Origin: Mucilaginibacter sp. PAMC 26640
GTDB lineage: Bacteria > Bacteroidota > Bacteroidia > Sphingobacteriales > Sphingobacteriaceae
Length of the DNA stretch: 64,000 nucleotides
Assembly (NCBI GenBank): GCA_001596135.1
Contig: CP014773.1
Span: forward strand, 682,001-746,000
Direction of reading: 5' to 3'
Shown: positions 19,641 to 28,964 of the stretch, piece by piece
Numbering within the stretch: position 1 is the stretch's first letter
Layout: the number at the start of each line of letters is the position of its first letter
Notes under the pieces: model-generated
What the model saw: only the letters and a program-made list of their open reading frames with translations
What the model was told of the DNA's origin: nothing
The model's database searches: none
Position numbers and translations under genes: made by a program

Positions 19641-19659
19641 TCCGTCATATCAGACCGGC

Positions 19660-20646
19660 CTACCGCGCGTATTTTCTCACCATATCATCCACAATTTTTG
19701 CGGTTTCATCGGGGAAGTTCACTTCGATGCGTTTTGGGTCGGACAGCCAGCTGTTAATGTGGGTGGGGAAATCATCATTAATGGTGCTCACCACTTTTAC
19801 CCCCAGCCGCGAAGCGGCCAGCGCATTACATTGCTGTTCGTATTGTCCCCGCATGGGGATCATCATCACCTTTTTGCCAAGGAATAAAGCTTCAGCGGGT
19901 CCTTCAAAACCGCCGCCGGTAAGCAGGCCCGTACAACTTGCCAGGCTGGCATTAAAACCTTCGTTATTAATGGGCGAAACCAGCACATTGCCTTCGCGAT
20001 AACCGGTTTTGGTTCGCTTACTAAAGATCTGCCATTCGGCATCTTTTGCCTGGCCCAGGTATTTTACCAATGTTTTGTCGCTGTAAGCCGGAAGGTAGAC
20101 ACTGTAGTGGCCCAAATTAGAGGTTTCCATCCGTCGGATGTCGCTGCGGATCACAGGAGTATGGATAAAATCATCGTAGCGCTCAAAATGAAATCCGATA
20201 TGATGTGTGGTTGGCGAATAATATTTAAAAAGCCACTCGGCCCAGTTCCATTTATTGGGGCGGGGCGTTTTCGGGGAAACAAACGAGCACTGGTGACTTA
20301 ACGATACCGACGGTACACCCTGCAGACGGCACGCCCAGGCACTCACAGGTTCAAAATCGTTAATGATCAGATCGTATTGTTTCAGGGGTAAACTATGCAT
20401 ATCCTTCCACAGTTGCGGCAGGTTCATGATCTTAAAGGTGGCCCAGTTGTCAACTCCTCCTTTTTTACCGAAGACAAAGCTAAAGCCGTGGAATTTATGC
20501 GCAAGCGGCTGACTCAGGCTTACTTCAGCCTCGGTACCGCTTACTACAATATCCACTTCGCCATATTGCTGCAGCAGGGGCACAATTTCACGGGCACGGC
20601 TAATATGGCCATTCCCTGTACCCTGGATCCCGAACAATATTTTCAT
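19660..20646 (-). CDS. Glycosyltransferase family 28/MurG-like protein
   Basis: A 328-residue protein starting MKILFGIQGTGNGHISRA, a glycine-rich loop of GT-B glycosyltransferases of the MurG type, with a C-terminal nucleotide-sugar site region GLLTGGGFEGPAEALFLGKK followed by QYEQQCNA. There is no membrane helix. It probably adds a sugar to a lipid or surface glycan; donor and acceptor cannot be told from sequence. It stands alone in its transcriptional context. Confidence 0.82.
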   Translation of the reverse strand: MKILFGIQGTGNGHISRAREIVPLLQQYGEVDIVVSGTEAEVSLSQPLAHKFHGFSFVFGKKGGVDNWATFKIMNLPQLWKDMHSLPLKQYDLIINDFEPVSAWACRLQGVPSVSLSHQCSFVSPKTPRPNKWNWAEWLFKYYSPTTHHIGFHFERYDDFIHTPVIRSDIRRMETSNLGHYSVYLPAYSDKTLVKYLGQAKDAEWQIFSKRTKTGYREGNVLVSPINNEGFNASLASCTGLLTGGGFEGPAEALFLGKKVMMIPMRGQYEQQCNALAASRLGVKVVSTINDDFPTHINSWLSDPKRIEVNFPDETAKIVDDMVRKYAR

Positions 20647-20784
20647 AGGCGTAGAATTGCGGGCAATTTAGCAAAGAAAAGTTTATCGGGTGTTATTAAA
20701 TGATGAAATGGGCGTAAAGTATGGGGAGCATAAACGGTTTGGAATTTTTACAACCGTAGCAAGCACACCACTTCTACTAGCTGC

Positions 20785-21273
20785 TTACGGATTTAAAATA
20801 AAGTTGATGGCCGTTGTGGTACCCACATTTACCGGGCCAACCTTTACTACTTTATCATATTTATCAACTACACCATCCCTGTTAATATCAAGGTGTATAT
20901 CATCGCCTAAATTGGCAAGGGGCGTTTGGCGTGGAGAGCCATTAATTTGCTCTTGTGTGGTAAACTTGCCGGTAACGATAAATATTGAGGTAGAATTATC
21001 CGGTGATCTTTGATCGGATCCGTAGTGATACAGGTAATAGGTGGTAGCGGGTTGTACTATAAACGTTATTTTACCATCCGCACCAGCCACCTCAGTTGCA
21101 ACGGCATTGATCGATTTTTCGGGCAATAACTTAACCGATACATCACTTAAGGCCTGACCACTAACCGACCGGACATTTACGGTTATGATGGTTGGTTTAT
21201 TTTCTTCTTTTTTACATGCGGCTACTAATAAAATTCCGCAAATGATAAGGCTGGCTCTGGTAGTCATACCCAA
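20785..21273 (-). CDS. Lipoprotein with a carboxypeptidase-regulatory-like domain and EF-hand-like loop
   Basis: A 162-residue lipoprotein: the signal peptide ends in the lipobox LVAAC followed by KKEE. Residues about 28-95 resemble a regulatory beta-sandwich (VNVRSVSGQALSDVSVKLLP). Near the C-terminus DINRDGVVDKYDK matches a calcium-binding dockerin/EF-hand loop. The role is unknown. It lies between the glycosyltransferase and the LpxH-like phosphatase, all on the minus strand. Confidence 0.75.
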   Translation of the reverse strand: MGMTTRASLIICGILLVAACKKEENKPTIITVNVRSVSGQALSDVSVKLLPEKSINAVATEVAGADGKITFIVQPATTYYLYHYGSDQRSPDNSTSIFIVTGKFTTQEQINGSPRQTPLANLGDDIHLDINRDGVVDKYDKVVKVGPVNVGTTTAINFILNP

Positions 21274-21326
21274 ATGTACAATTTGCTGGTAATCCGACTC
21301 TTTGATTCAAACAAAAAATTCGCTTC

Positions 21327-22196
21327 CTACCCCGCTTCCTGCTTAAACCGTTCCAGCAGTTTGTTTACATCCAGCTTGGCATCCAGGTCTTCGGCATCGC
21401 TGATGTCGTCTTCGTCGTTGTCGGTATGGAAATTTTCGGGGAGATATTTAAACACCGTCCATTGTTTATCATGGTACTCCAGCGAAGTTAGGCTTTCCAC
21501 CCAGTCTCCGCTGTTGAGGTATAACACGCTACCGGTTTGCTCTGTAGACTGAATGGTGCGGATCTCGGCGTGGTGGATATGCCCGCAAATTACATAGCTA
21601 TACTCTTTTTCAATGGCCAGGTCGGCAGCGGTTTGCTCAAATGCGTTGATGAACTTTACAGCATCTTTAAACTTAGCTTTCACCTTTTGCGAAAAACTCA
21701 TCTTGGGCCTGCCCATTGCGGTAAGGAACCAGTTAGTCATGCTATTGATGAGGATCAGCGTATCATAACCGATCGCACCCATTTTGGCCAGCCATTTAGA
21801 GTGCTGCATGGTTACATCAAACACGTCGCCGTGGAAAATCCAGGCTTTTTTGCCATCTATATTGAGGACTATTTTATTAAGGAGTTGGAAGGTACCCAGA
21901 TCGAAATCGGTAAACTTACGCAGCATTTCATCGTGGTTGCCGGTGAGGTAGTAAACAGGAATACCTTCGGTAACAAATTTAAGGATGCGGCGCACCACTT
22001 TCATGTGTGTTTCGGGCCAGTAAGATTTGCTGAACTGCCAGATATCGATGATATCGCCATTCAGGATCAGCATTTTCGGCTTGATACTTTTTAAATATTT
22101 AAGCAATTCTTTGGCGTGGCAGCCATATGTGCCTAAATGCACATCAGATATGATAACGATATCAACTTCTCTTTTAGCCATTCCTACTGGGTACAA
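21327..22196 (-). CDS. UDP-2,3-diacylglucosamine diphosphatase-like metallophosphoesterase
   Basis: A 289-residue calcineurin-type phosphoesterase with the metal-binding motifs DVHLG, NGDIID, GNHDE, a mid-protein HGD and GHIHH in the right order. This is the LpxH-related family that cleaves UDP-2,3-diacylglucosamine during lipid A synthesis, but related enzymes with other substrates exist. The C-terminus is acidic (TDNDEDDISDAEDLDAKL). The likely start is the ATG at 22181 (MAKREVDIVIIS); the upstream ATG at 22196 adds five residues. Confidence 0.85.
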   Translation of the reverse strand: MYPVGMAKREVDIVIISDVHLGTYGCHAKELLKYLKSIKPKMLILNGDIIDIWQFSKSYWPETHMKVVRRILKFVTEGIPVYYLTGNHDEMLRKFTDFDLGTFQLLNKIVLNIDGKKAWIFHGDVFDVTMQHSKWLAKMGAIGYDTLILINSMTNWFLTAMGRPKMSFSQKVKAKFKDAVKFINAFEQTAADLAIEKEYSYVICGHIHHAEIRTIQSTEQTGSVLYLNSGDWVESLTSLEYHDKQWTVFKYLPENFHTDNDEDDISDAEDLDAKLDVNKLLERFKQEAG

Positions 22197-22255
22197 TTGT
22201 GCAGCCCGGTATCAAATACCGGTATAAAACAAGAGCGTTGCTATATGCCGGCCGG

Positions 22256-22366
22256 CTATTCGTCGTCCTCGTCCTCATTAACTTTGAGTTCGTAAGGGCT
22301 CAGATAGAATGCGCCAAGCAACACCAGCAAACCTACAACAAACAAATAGGTAAATTCAAAATTCAT
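22256..22366 (-). CDS. Very small single-pass membrane protein, 36 aa
   Basis: An open frame of 36 codons read directly from the minus strand: an N-terminal hydrophobic helix (about residues 6-22, YLFVVGLLVLLGAFYL), a short SPYELKV segment, and an acidic tail EDEDDE. A purine-rich stretch (AAGGAAAG) sits just before the ATG. The composition is typical of real small membrane proteins, and the frame is neatly placed between the SIR2 gene and the LpxH-like gene. No function can be assigned. Confidence 0.6.
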   Translation of the reverse strand: MNFEFTYLFVVGLLVLLGAFYLSPYELKVNEDEDDE

Positions 22367-22458
22367 CTTTCCTTGTTTTTACAAATGTCAGATAATCAGA
22401 TTATATATTTGTTAAGACTATGTTAAATGTCAAAGGTTACTTTTTCGCGAAATTATTT

Positions 22459-24327
22459 TTAGATTTCGATATTCTTTACCGAATCAAAATTGTAAAAGTG
22501 GCTGTAATGTTGATGATATTGGTTGCTTTTACTTTTGATGTGAGCAACGTTTTTATTTTCATCAACTGAAACTATTATTGGATTAAATATCTCCATGCCG
22601 TTTTCACCCAACGTAATTTCTTTACCGAACAACTTAATTTTTACCGTTTCCCCAGTTTTAATAAATAGTGAAGTTATATTATCGGGAATTTTCGTAAACG
22701 CAGGACTTCCTAAGCTTTCTTTTCGATGCAGTAATACACCTTTGGCAAGGTTTAAATTGAGAAATCCGATATCAATTAAATTCGAAATTTTATTTACTTT
22801 ATTTATGTTTTCTTCAGAAAAATCAAATCTTTCTCCTGAAAAGGTTACCGAAAATTTATTTTCAATTTTTTTCAACGCCAAAAAAAAATTCAATGTGGCC
22901 GTCGTAGGGCCTAAATCGAAATTTAAATGTTGACTAGTTATATCCAGAATATCTCCATTAAGATATATCAAAACTTTCCTTCCATTACCAATATTTAAAA
23001 TTGCATTTTGGAATTGAATACATTTTAGAACCGAAGGTAGTATTTTGGGAAATAAATAATTGACTTTAAATATAGATCCATCTTTACTTAGGATTTGATC
23101 TATTTTAACTTCGAATCCTCGGACATTTGAACTTATTTTAATTAGGTTTTTACTAGCTCTATAAATTTCAAATTCAATATTTTCTAAAATTAAATTATCA
23201 TCAGGGAACTCAATTGAACAACTATGCTTTTTTGGCAATCGAGCGATAAACAATTCGTCAATGACATCTGTGTTCAAATTAAAACCATCTACTGAACGCT
23301 TAAATGACATTAAATGTTCCTTGGGAATCTTAATTGATTTACCATATCCTTGGGTGAATTGATCTAATTTCTTAATCAGTTTTTTATCCGCAATTTCAAA
23401 ATTGATTGTCGAAACTGATTTATTACCAGATTTAAACAAGGATTCAAGTTTTGTCTTCCCATCCTTATAAATTATATTCGAGTTTAAATCATGAAATGAA
23501 ACATATTCGTTAAAAGTGGTTTGCGAAACTATACCATTTTCCAAATCACTAACAATATTATCTTTAAAATACTGATTCAATTCTTCTAAAAAACATTCTG
23601 CTGTCATATCAAAATATTTGATATGTCTTTCTTCTAACTGTTTAACCTTTAATAACGGCCAGTCCGGGGCAACCAAAAATCTTTCTTTGCGGTCAGCGCC
23701 AATTGCGTTGTCAATCAAATCCAGCCATGACCAAACGTTTTCATCTTCAAATCCATAGCCCAAAAAAAGAATATTTTTTTTAATCACTATATCTAAAACT
23801 GAAATCCAAAAAGGTTGATCTCGTTTTATGTTATGAAAACTTGCATAGTCATTTTCAGTAATTACTATTTTATCAGGAGACTCTAAATCACCATGTGGTT
23901 TATAGATCGTTACACCCAGGGATTCGATGTAAGGAACGTCTCTATCATATTTAATAACATTAGCTCTGCGCGTGTAACTTCTTTCTATCAAAGAGTCATA
24001 ATTAGTAGTTATTATGGATCTAAAATGCGGTATCCTACTTAATAAGTCATGATTATGAGTATCTAAAGGTTTCTGCCCAAATTCCCTTCTTAAAATCCGA
24101 TTAAGTTCATTCCTTGATCCATTTCTAAGTGTTACAAAAGCACCGGCGGTCTTACGCAAAGAAGAGTTTTTATCTAATTGTTCTTTTTCCTCAGTTGACA
24201 ATTCATTATAAATAATTTGTTGCAATTTAACCCCTGAGGGATATCCCGCATATAATGAAAATCCAGCACCAACCCAAACGGCAGCGTCTTCTCTACTTAT
24301 AATTTTAAATAGATTGTTTAAACTCAT
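22459..24327 (-). CDS. SIR2-domain protein, probable antiphage NADase
   Basis: A 622-residue soluble protein. Residues 1-255 form a SIR2-like domain: GAGFS (20-24) for NAD binding, TTNYD with Asn109, the catalytic-type His145 in KPHGD, and GYGFEDENV (190-198). Bacterial SIR2 proteins of this kind usually act as NAD+-depleting effectors in phage defence (Thoeris ThsA, DSR1/2, SIR2-pAgo and SIR2-HerA). Residues 260-622 are Lys/Asn/Ile-rich, beta-strand-rich and unlike any partner domain I know; they could be the phage sensor. No HerA, Argonaute or TIR partner is nearby. The gene is visibly more AT-rich than its neighbours, suggesting transfer, yet its ATG overlaps the DinB stop by 4 bp. Confidence 0.85.
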   Translation of the reverse strand: MSLNNLFKIISREDAAVWVGAGFSLYAGYPSGVKLQQIIYNELSTEEKEQLDKNSSLRKTAGAFVTLRNGSRNELNRILRREFGQKPLDTHNHDLLSRIPHFRSIITTNYDSLIERSYTRRANVIKYDRDVPYIESLGVTIYKPHGDLESPDKIVITENDYASFHNIKRDQPFWISVLDIVIKKNILFLGYGFEDENVWSWLDLIDNAIGADRKERFLVAPDWPLLKVKQLEERHIKYFDMTAECFLEELNQYFKDNIVSDLENGIVSQTTFNEYVSFHDLNSNIIYKDGKTKLESLFKSGNKSVSTINFEIADKKLIKKLDQFTQGYGKSIKIPKEHLMSFKRSVDGFNLNTDVIDELFIARLPKKHSCSIEFPDDNLILENIEFEIYRASKNLIKISSNVRGFEVKIDQILSKDGSIFKVNYLFPKILPSVLKCIQFQNAILNIGNGRKVLIYLNGDILDITSQHLNFDLGPTTATLNFFLALKKIENKFSVTFSGERFDFSEENINKVNKISNLIDIGFLNLNLAKGVLLHRKESLGSPAFTKIPDNITSLFIKTGETVKIKLFGKEITLGENGMEIFNPIIVSVDENKNVAHIKSKSNQYHQHYSHFYNFDSVKNIEI

Positions 24328-24851
24328 TTTAGGAAATTATTTTTTATCCGTTCCAATTGCTTTAGGTGATGCTGCAGATGGATGCGGATAAATTTAAACC
24401 ACTGTGCGGCATTCAGCATGCCCATACGCGGGTGCTGCCAGCGGGCGTTGGGTGGCGCCTGGTTAACCAATCCGGCATTTGCCTCTACCCGCTTACGTAT
24501 TTTTATGATGAGATTTTTAGCTTCTTCCTTTTCGATTTTTTTAGGAGTCATTTTTTCGGCCACCGATTCGGGCACTTTCAATTTTACGGGCGGGAAGGTG
24601 CCCAATAGCAAAACATACCAGCCGGCCAGGGTTACCCTTTTTTTTGATGGCGGGCAGTTGTTATTGGTGCAACGCTCCAATGCAATAGACGAGCCGAGAC
24701 TGGCTTTCATAATATGATCGTAAACTTCCGCATAACTCCAGCCACCCATGGGCGGGGTGGTAGTAAAAGCATCGTCGGTAAAAGTATCCAGCAATTTCCG
24801 GTAGCTATCTAATGCTTCCTCTATGGCACGGCGTTCTTTGGTTACGTTCAT
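24324..24851 (-). CDS. DinB-like four-helix protein
   Basis: A 175-residue protein with the DinB/YfiT-type helical bundle pattern: an N-terminal region with GGWSYAEVYDHIMKA and a C-terminal metal-site-like HLQHHLKQLERI. In DinB proteins three histidines bind a metal; here the first is in YDHI and the others in HLQHHL. The substrate is unknown, possibly a thiol-dependent transferase. It overlaps the YjjG-like gene upstream (4 bp) and the SIR2 gene downstream (4 bp). Confidence 0.8.
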   Translation of the reverse strand: MNVTKERRAIEEALDSYRKLLDTFTDDAFTTTPPMGGWSYAEVYDHIMKASLGSSIALERCTNNNCPPSKKRVTLAGWYVLLLGTFPPVKLKVPESVAEKMTPKKIEKEEAKNLIIKIRKRVEANAGLVNQAPPNARWQHPRMGMLNAAQWFKFIRIHLQHHLKQLERIKNNFLK

Positions 24852-25576
24852 AGCATTAAAGTTAGCTCTTTTAAATGATTGATCTGTACCGGCACATCGG
24901 CTGGTTTATCGATATTGGCTGGATTAAAATAAATGGCATCCATACCAAAGCCCAGGGCACCGCGTACGTCAGCCTCTATACTGTCGCCAATCATCAGGCT
25001 TTCCCGTTTGGTAGTCCCGGCCAGGTTAACCGCGTGCTGAAAAATTAAAGGATCGGGCTTGTTAGCGCCTACAACCTCCGAGATGATCACGTTTTTAAAA
25101 TATTTGCCTATCCCGGTACCGCTTACTTTGATCTCGGTAGATTCTTTAAATCCGTTAGAGATCAAATGCAGTGTATACTTGCTTTGCAGGTAGGTTAATG
25201 TTTCGTGTGCGTGCGGAAACAGGTTGGTTTTATAGGGACCAAGCTTTACATAGTCGTCTTCAAACGCATCCGGCACCGCATCGGGGTGAACGCCCAAATC
25301 TAAAAAGGTTTTTTTGAACCGCGTTTCGCGCAGCGTTTCTTTATTGATCTTACCTAAATGGTAATCGGCCCAAAGCTGGTGGTTGTTACGGGTATAGGTT
25401 TCAATGAACAAATCGGCCGAGTGCAAACCAAGATCGGCCAGTCTATATTCGCTGTAAAGCTCAGTAAGTGTTTCTTCAGCATTGCGGTCAAAATCCCAAA
25501 TAGTATGGTCGAGATCGAAAAATATGTGTTTGTATTTAAGTTCAGTTGGCGAAGGTTCTATTTCGGAATTTGACAT
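24848..25576 (-). CDS. YjjG-like HAD-family pyrimidine nucleotidase
   Basis: A 242-residue haloacid-dehalogenase hydrolase. Motif I is FFDLDHTIWD (nucleophile Asp and general acid Asp), motif II lies in LHLISNG, and motif IV in MIGDSIEADV. The overall sequence matches the YjjG/YfnB nucleotidases that remove non-canonical pyrimidine nucleotides. It is first in a set coupled to the DinB-like gene by a 4-bp overlap. Confidence 0.88.
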   Translation of the reverse strand: MSNSEIEPSPTELKYKHIFFDLDHTIWDFDRNAEETLTELYSEYRLADLGLHSADLFIETYTRNNHQLWADYHLGKINKETLRETRFKKTFLDLGVHPDAVPDAFEDDYVKLGPYKTNLFPHAHETLTYLQSKYTLHLISNGFKESTEIKVSGTGIGKYFKNVIISEVVGANKPDPLIFQHAVNLAGTTKRESLMIGDSIEADVRGALGFGMDAIYFNPANIDKPADVPVQINHLKELTLML

Positions 25577-25709
25577 GGAGCAAAGTTATTACTTTATGAT
25601 TGCTGGCTTTAACAGGAGTTACGCAATTATTGTTTAAAGATTGAGCGGGATGCAATAACCTTGCCTGGCGATCAATCCAAAATCACAGATCTCAAATCTG
25701 GATCCCCTC

Positions 25710-26354
25710 CTACACCTTCTTTCCAAATGCCAGATCGCCGGCATCGCCCAGCCCCGGTACAATATAGCTTTTGCTGGTCATTTCCTCGTCTATGGCACAA
25801 ACCCAAACATTGGCATTAGGCAGGTTGGCCCGCACATGCGTAACACCTTCGGTACTGGCAATTACTGCTGCAATGTGCAATTCTGCAATTTTATATTGCG
25901 CCAATAATTCCTTGCATACATTTACCACGCTTTGCCCGGTGGCCAGCATAGTATCTATCATGATCAATACTTTTCCATCGAGGTCGGTATTGGAAATGTG
26001 ATCTACCTGGATAGTAAAACTGCCGCTCTTTTTGGTTTTACGGCAGGCCGTTATAAAGGCCGATTCCGATTGTTCAAAAAAGTTCATAAAACCCTGGTGA
26101 AAGGGCAGCCCCGCCCGCAGGATGGTAGCTAAAACCGGCTGGGCCACGGGCAGGCTGATATCGCAAATACCCAACGGCGTCTGCACATCATGATTTTGGT
26201 AATGCAGTGTTTTGCTGATCTCGTACGCCATTATGGCCCCCAGCTTTTCCTGGTTCCGGCGAAAACGCGCCTTATCCTGCTGAATGTTTATATCGCGCAT
26301 TTCGGCAAGGTAAAGGTTAGCGATCGAGTTGGTTTTATTGAGGATGAAAGTCAT
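25710..26354 (-). CDS. upp: Uracil phosphoribosyltransferase
   Basis: A 214-residue type I phosphoribosyltransferase with the PRPP-binding segment VLIMIDTMLATGQS, AGLPFHQGF near the substrate site and the C-terminal GLGDAGDLAFG that is diagnostic of Upp. It salvages uracil to UMP. No partner gene is adjacent. Confidence 0.94.
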   Translation of the reverse strand: MTFILNKTNSIANLYLAEMRDINIQQDKARFRRNQEKLGAIMAYEISKTLHYQNHDVQTPLGICDISLPVAQPVLATILRAGLPFHQGFMNFFEQSESAFITACRKTKKSGSFTIQVDHISNTDLDGKVLIMIDTMLATGQSVVNVCKELLAQYKIAELHIAAVIASTEGVTHVRANLPNANVWVCAIDEEMTSKSYIVPGLGDAGDLAFGKKV

Positions 26355-26755
26355 ATTTTAAATAGGAGATTTGAGATGCTTGCTTTGAGCGAATAATTAT
26401 TAAAAAGACCAATGCGGTAAAATCAAAGTCGCGAATCGCCCAAAAAGGTGCGTTCGCGGCGTGTTCGGGCTTGTTCGGGCTGCCCGCGAGTGTTGGAAAT
26501 CGCGAACGCGAACAAAAACACCTGGCGCTACAGCCTTAAATACGCGTATCAATCTTTTGTTAAAGGTTGGTAAATCAACTGAAAATAGCAATGGCTCTTT
26601 AAGAAATTCTTAAAACTAAACCTGCTGACATAGGGTTGTCATCACCAGGGTGTAGCTTTGATCTAATAACACGAAATGGCATTGTATTTTTTAACTACTA
26701 TGGAAGCTCATCTCCAATCTCATATCTAACATCACAAATCTATACCTTTGTATAA
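26355..26755. other. Gene-free stretch upstream of uvrB with GC-rich dyad
   Basis: No convincing ORF. It contains a GC-rich element: arms GCGTTCGCG (26450-26458) and CGCGAACGC (26501-26509) bracket two tandem copies of TGTTCGGGCT (26462-26471 and 26472-26481). Just before uvrB a -7-like TACCTTTG (26743-26750) ends 5 bp from the ATG, suggesting a leaderless uvrB transcript, but I see no well-placed TTG. Confidence 0.45.
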
Positions 26756-28783
26756 ATGGATTTTAAAATAACTTCCCAATACGTTCCTTCCGGCGATCAG
26801 CCAACGGCGATCAAGCAATTGGTGGATGGTGTAAACAATGCCGATCCGTTTCAGACCCTTTTGGGGGTCACCGGCTCGGGCAAAACTTTTACCATTGCCA
26901 ACGTTATCGAGCAAACGCAAAAACCCACACTGATCTTAAGCCATAACAAAACGCTCGCGGCGCAGCTGTACGGCGAGTTTAAGCAGTTCTTCCCGGATAA
27001 CGCGGTAAACTATTTTGTATCCTACTACGATTACTACCAGCCGGAGGCTTTTATCCCCTCCTCTAATACCTATATCGAAAAAGACCTCCAGATAAACGAG
27101 GAGATTGAAAAGCTGCGTTTGCGCACCACATCGGCCCTCATGAGCGGCCGCAGGGATGTGATTGTGGTATCCTCTATATCCTGCATTTATGGTATGGGTA
27201 ATCCGGAAGATTTTGCCAACTCGGTTTTTAAGTTTGCCGTGGGCACGCGCATCAGCCGCAACGCTTTTCTGCACCGCCTGGTAGAGATTCTGTACGCCCG
27301 CACCACTGCCGATTTTAAGCGTGGTACCTTTAGGGTAAAGGGCGATACAGTGGATATTTTTCCAGCCTATATGGATTATGCCTACCGCATTTCCTTTTTC
27401 GGCGATGACATTGAGGAACTCAGCACCTTTGATATCACCACCGGTAAAACCATTGAGAAGATGACCCATATGGTGGTTTACCCGGCGAACCTTTATGTTG
27501 CTCCGCGCGAGCGTTTTCAGCAATCGGTTTGGGCCATACAGGAAGAACTGGAAACCCGTAAAAAGCAGTTTATTGATGACGGCCGCTTTATAGAAGCCAA
27601 GCGACTGGAAGAACGGGTTAATTACGATCTGGAAATGATTCGCGAGTTGGGCTATTGCAGCGGCATCGAGAACTATTCGCGCTTTTTTGATGGCCGGCAA
27701 CCGGGCATGCGCCCCTTTTGCCTGCTGGATTATTTCCCGGACGATTACCTGATGGTGATTGATGAGAGCCACGTAACGGTACCGCAGATTCGTGCCATGT
27801 ATGGCGGCGACAGGTCGCGGAAGATCTCACTGGTGGATTATGGCTTCCGCTTGCCTGCAGCGATGGACAACCGCCCGCTTAATTTCCAGGAGTTTGAGCG
27901 TTTGGCACCGCAAACCATTTATGTAAGCGCTACCCCTGCCGATTTCGAACTGGAAAAATCCGGAGGAGTGGTGGTGGAGCAGGTGATCAGGCCAACAGGG
28001 TTGCTGGATCCGGTTATCGAGATTCGCCCGGTGATAAACCAGGTGGATGACCTGCTGGATGAGGTAGATAAAACCATTAAAATGGGCGACCGCATCCTGG
28101 TAACCACACTTACGAAGCGCATGGCCGAAGAACTGGCCAAATACATGGACCGCCTCGGTATCAAATGCCGCTATATCCACTCGGAAGTGAAAACGCTGGA
28201 AAGGGTGGAGATTTTACGCGGATTAAGGCTCGGTGAATTTGATGTGCTGATAGGTATTAACTTGCTGCGGGAAGGACTGGATCTTCCGGAAGTTTCTTTG
28301 GTAGCTATATTAGATGCGGATAAAGAGGGGTTCCTGCGTTCCGAGCGATCGTTGATCCAAACGATAGGCAGAGCTGCGCGGAACGACCGTGGACGGGTAA
28401 TTATGTATGCCGACAAGATCACCGATTCCATGGCCATAACCATGTCTGAAACCAACCGCCGCCGCGACTTGCAAATTAAATATAATACCGAACACGGCAT
28501 TGTGCCGAAAACGGTAGGTAAATCTAAGGAGGAGATCATGGAGCAAACGTCCGTGGTTGACTTTAAGGGCGGTGTACAAAAGGCTTATGTGGAAAACGAC
28601 GTAATGACCCTGGCTGCCGACCCGATTGTACAATACATGACCAAGCCCGATCTGAAAAAATCCATCGAAAGTACACGCAAGGATATGGTTGCCGCCGCCA
28701 AGAATATGGATTTCCTGCTGGCTGCCAAGTTGCGCGATGAAATGTTTGCGCTGGAAAAGATGATGGAGGAGAAATTTAGTTAG
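26756..28783 (+). CDS. uvrB: Excinuclease ABC subunit B
   Basis: A 675-residue DNA-repair helicase. Walker A is GVTGSGKT (about residues 38-45), the beta-hairpin region YYDYYQPEAFIP is characteristic, DEXX motif is IDESHV, helicase motif VI is QTIGRAARN, and a C-terminal UVR domain (KSIESTRKDM.., about 635-670) binds UvrC. It verifies damage loaded by UvrA and recruits UvrC in nucleotide excision repair. Length is normal. The start may be leaderless, given the -7 element ending 5 bp upstream. A perfect palindrome terminator follows 119 bp after the stop. Confidence 0.98.
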   Translation: MDFKITSQYVPSGDQPTAIKQLVDGVNNADPFQTLLGVTGSGKTFTIANVIEQTQKPTLILSHNKTLAAQLYGEFKQFFPDNAVNYFVSYYDYYQPEAFIPSSNTYIEKDLQINEEIEKLRLRTTSALMSGRRDVIVVSSISCIYGMGNPEDFANSVFKFAVGTRISRNAFLHRLVEILYARTTADFKRGTFRVKGDTVDIFPAYMDYAYRISFFGDDIEELSTFDITTGKTIEKMTHMVVYPANLYVAPRERFQQSVWAIQEELETRKKQFIDDGRFIEAKRLEERVNYDLEMIRELGYCSGIENYSRFFDGRQPGMRPFCLLDYFPDDYLMVIDESHVTVPQIRAMYGGDRSRKISLVDYGFRLPAAMDNRPLNFQEFERLAPQTIYVSATPADFELEKSGGVVVEQVIRPTGLLDPVIEIRPVINQVDDLLDEVDKTIKMGDRILVTTLTKRMAEELAKYMDRLGIKCRYIHSEVKTLERVEILRGLRLGEFDVLIGINLLREGLDLPEVSLVAILDADKEGFLRSERSLIQTIGRAARNDRGRVIMYADKITDSMAITMSETNRRRDLQIKYNTEHGIVPKTVGKSKEEIMEQTSVVDFKGGVQKAYVENDVMTLAADPIVQYMTKPDLKKSIESTRKDMVAAAKNMDFLLAAKLRDEMFALEKMMEEKFS

Positions 28784-28902
28784 AGCTGATCAATGAGGTG
28801 TTTTTAAATATGCACGCCTGAATTCTCTGCAACCATTCTACTCGCCATTGAACATACTGTATCGTCGACAAGTGGCAATTGATTAAGTTTAAGTGAAGAG
28901 AA

Positions 28903-28954
28903 TTATAACATAATAAAGGCCCTCCGGATCCGGAGGGCCTTTATTATGTTATAA
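28903..28954. terminator. Perfect 52-bp palindrome, bidirectional terminator
   Basis: Positions 28903-28928 are the exact reverse complement of 28929-28954. The GC-rich core (GGCCCTCC and its complement) is flanked by AAATTAT-type AT arms that give T-rich tails in both directions. It lies between uvrB (+) and hxlA (-), which converge, so it can end both transcripts. Confidence 0.85.
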
Positions 28955-28964
28955 CTTAGTTTAA

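Noticed and set aside
21537..22094. 185-aa plus-strand frame
   Set aside because: Antisense to the LpxH-like phosphatase, which carries all metal-binding motifs.
26936..27772. 278-aa frame on the minus strand inside uvrB
   Set aside because: It lies completely inside uvrB, which has all helicase motifs; the antisense frame has no recognisable family and arises from GC-rich codons.
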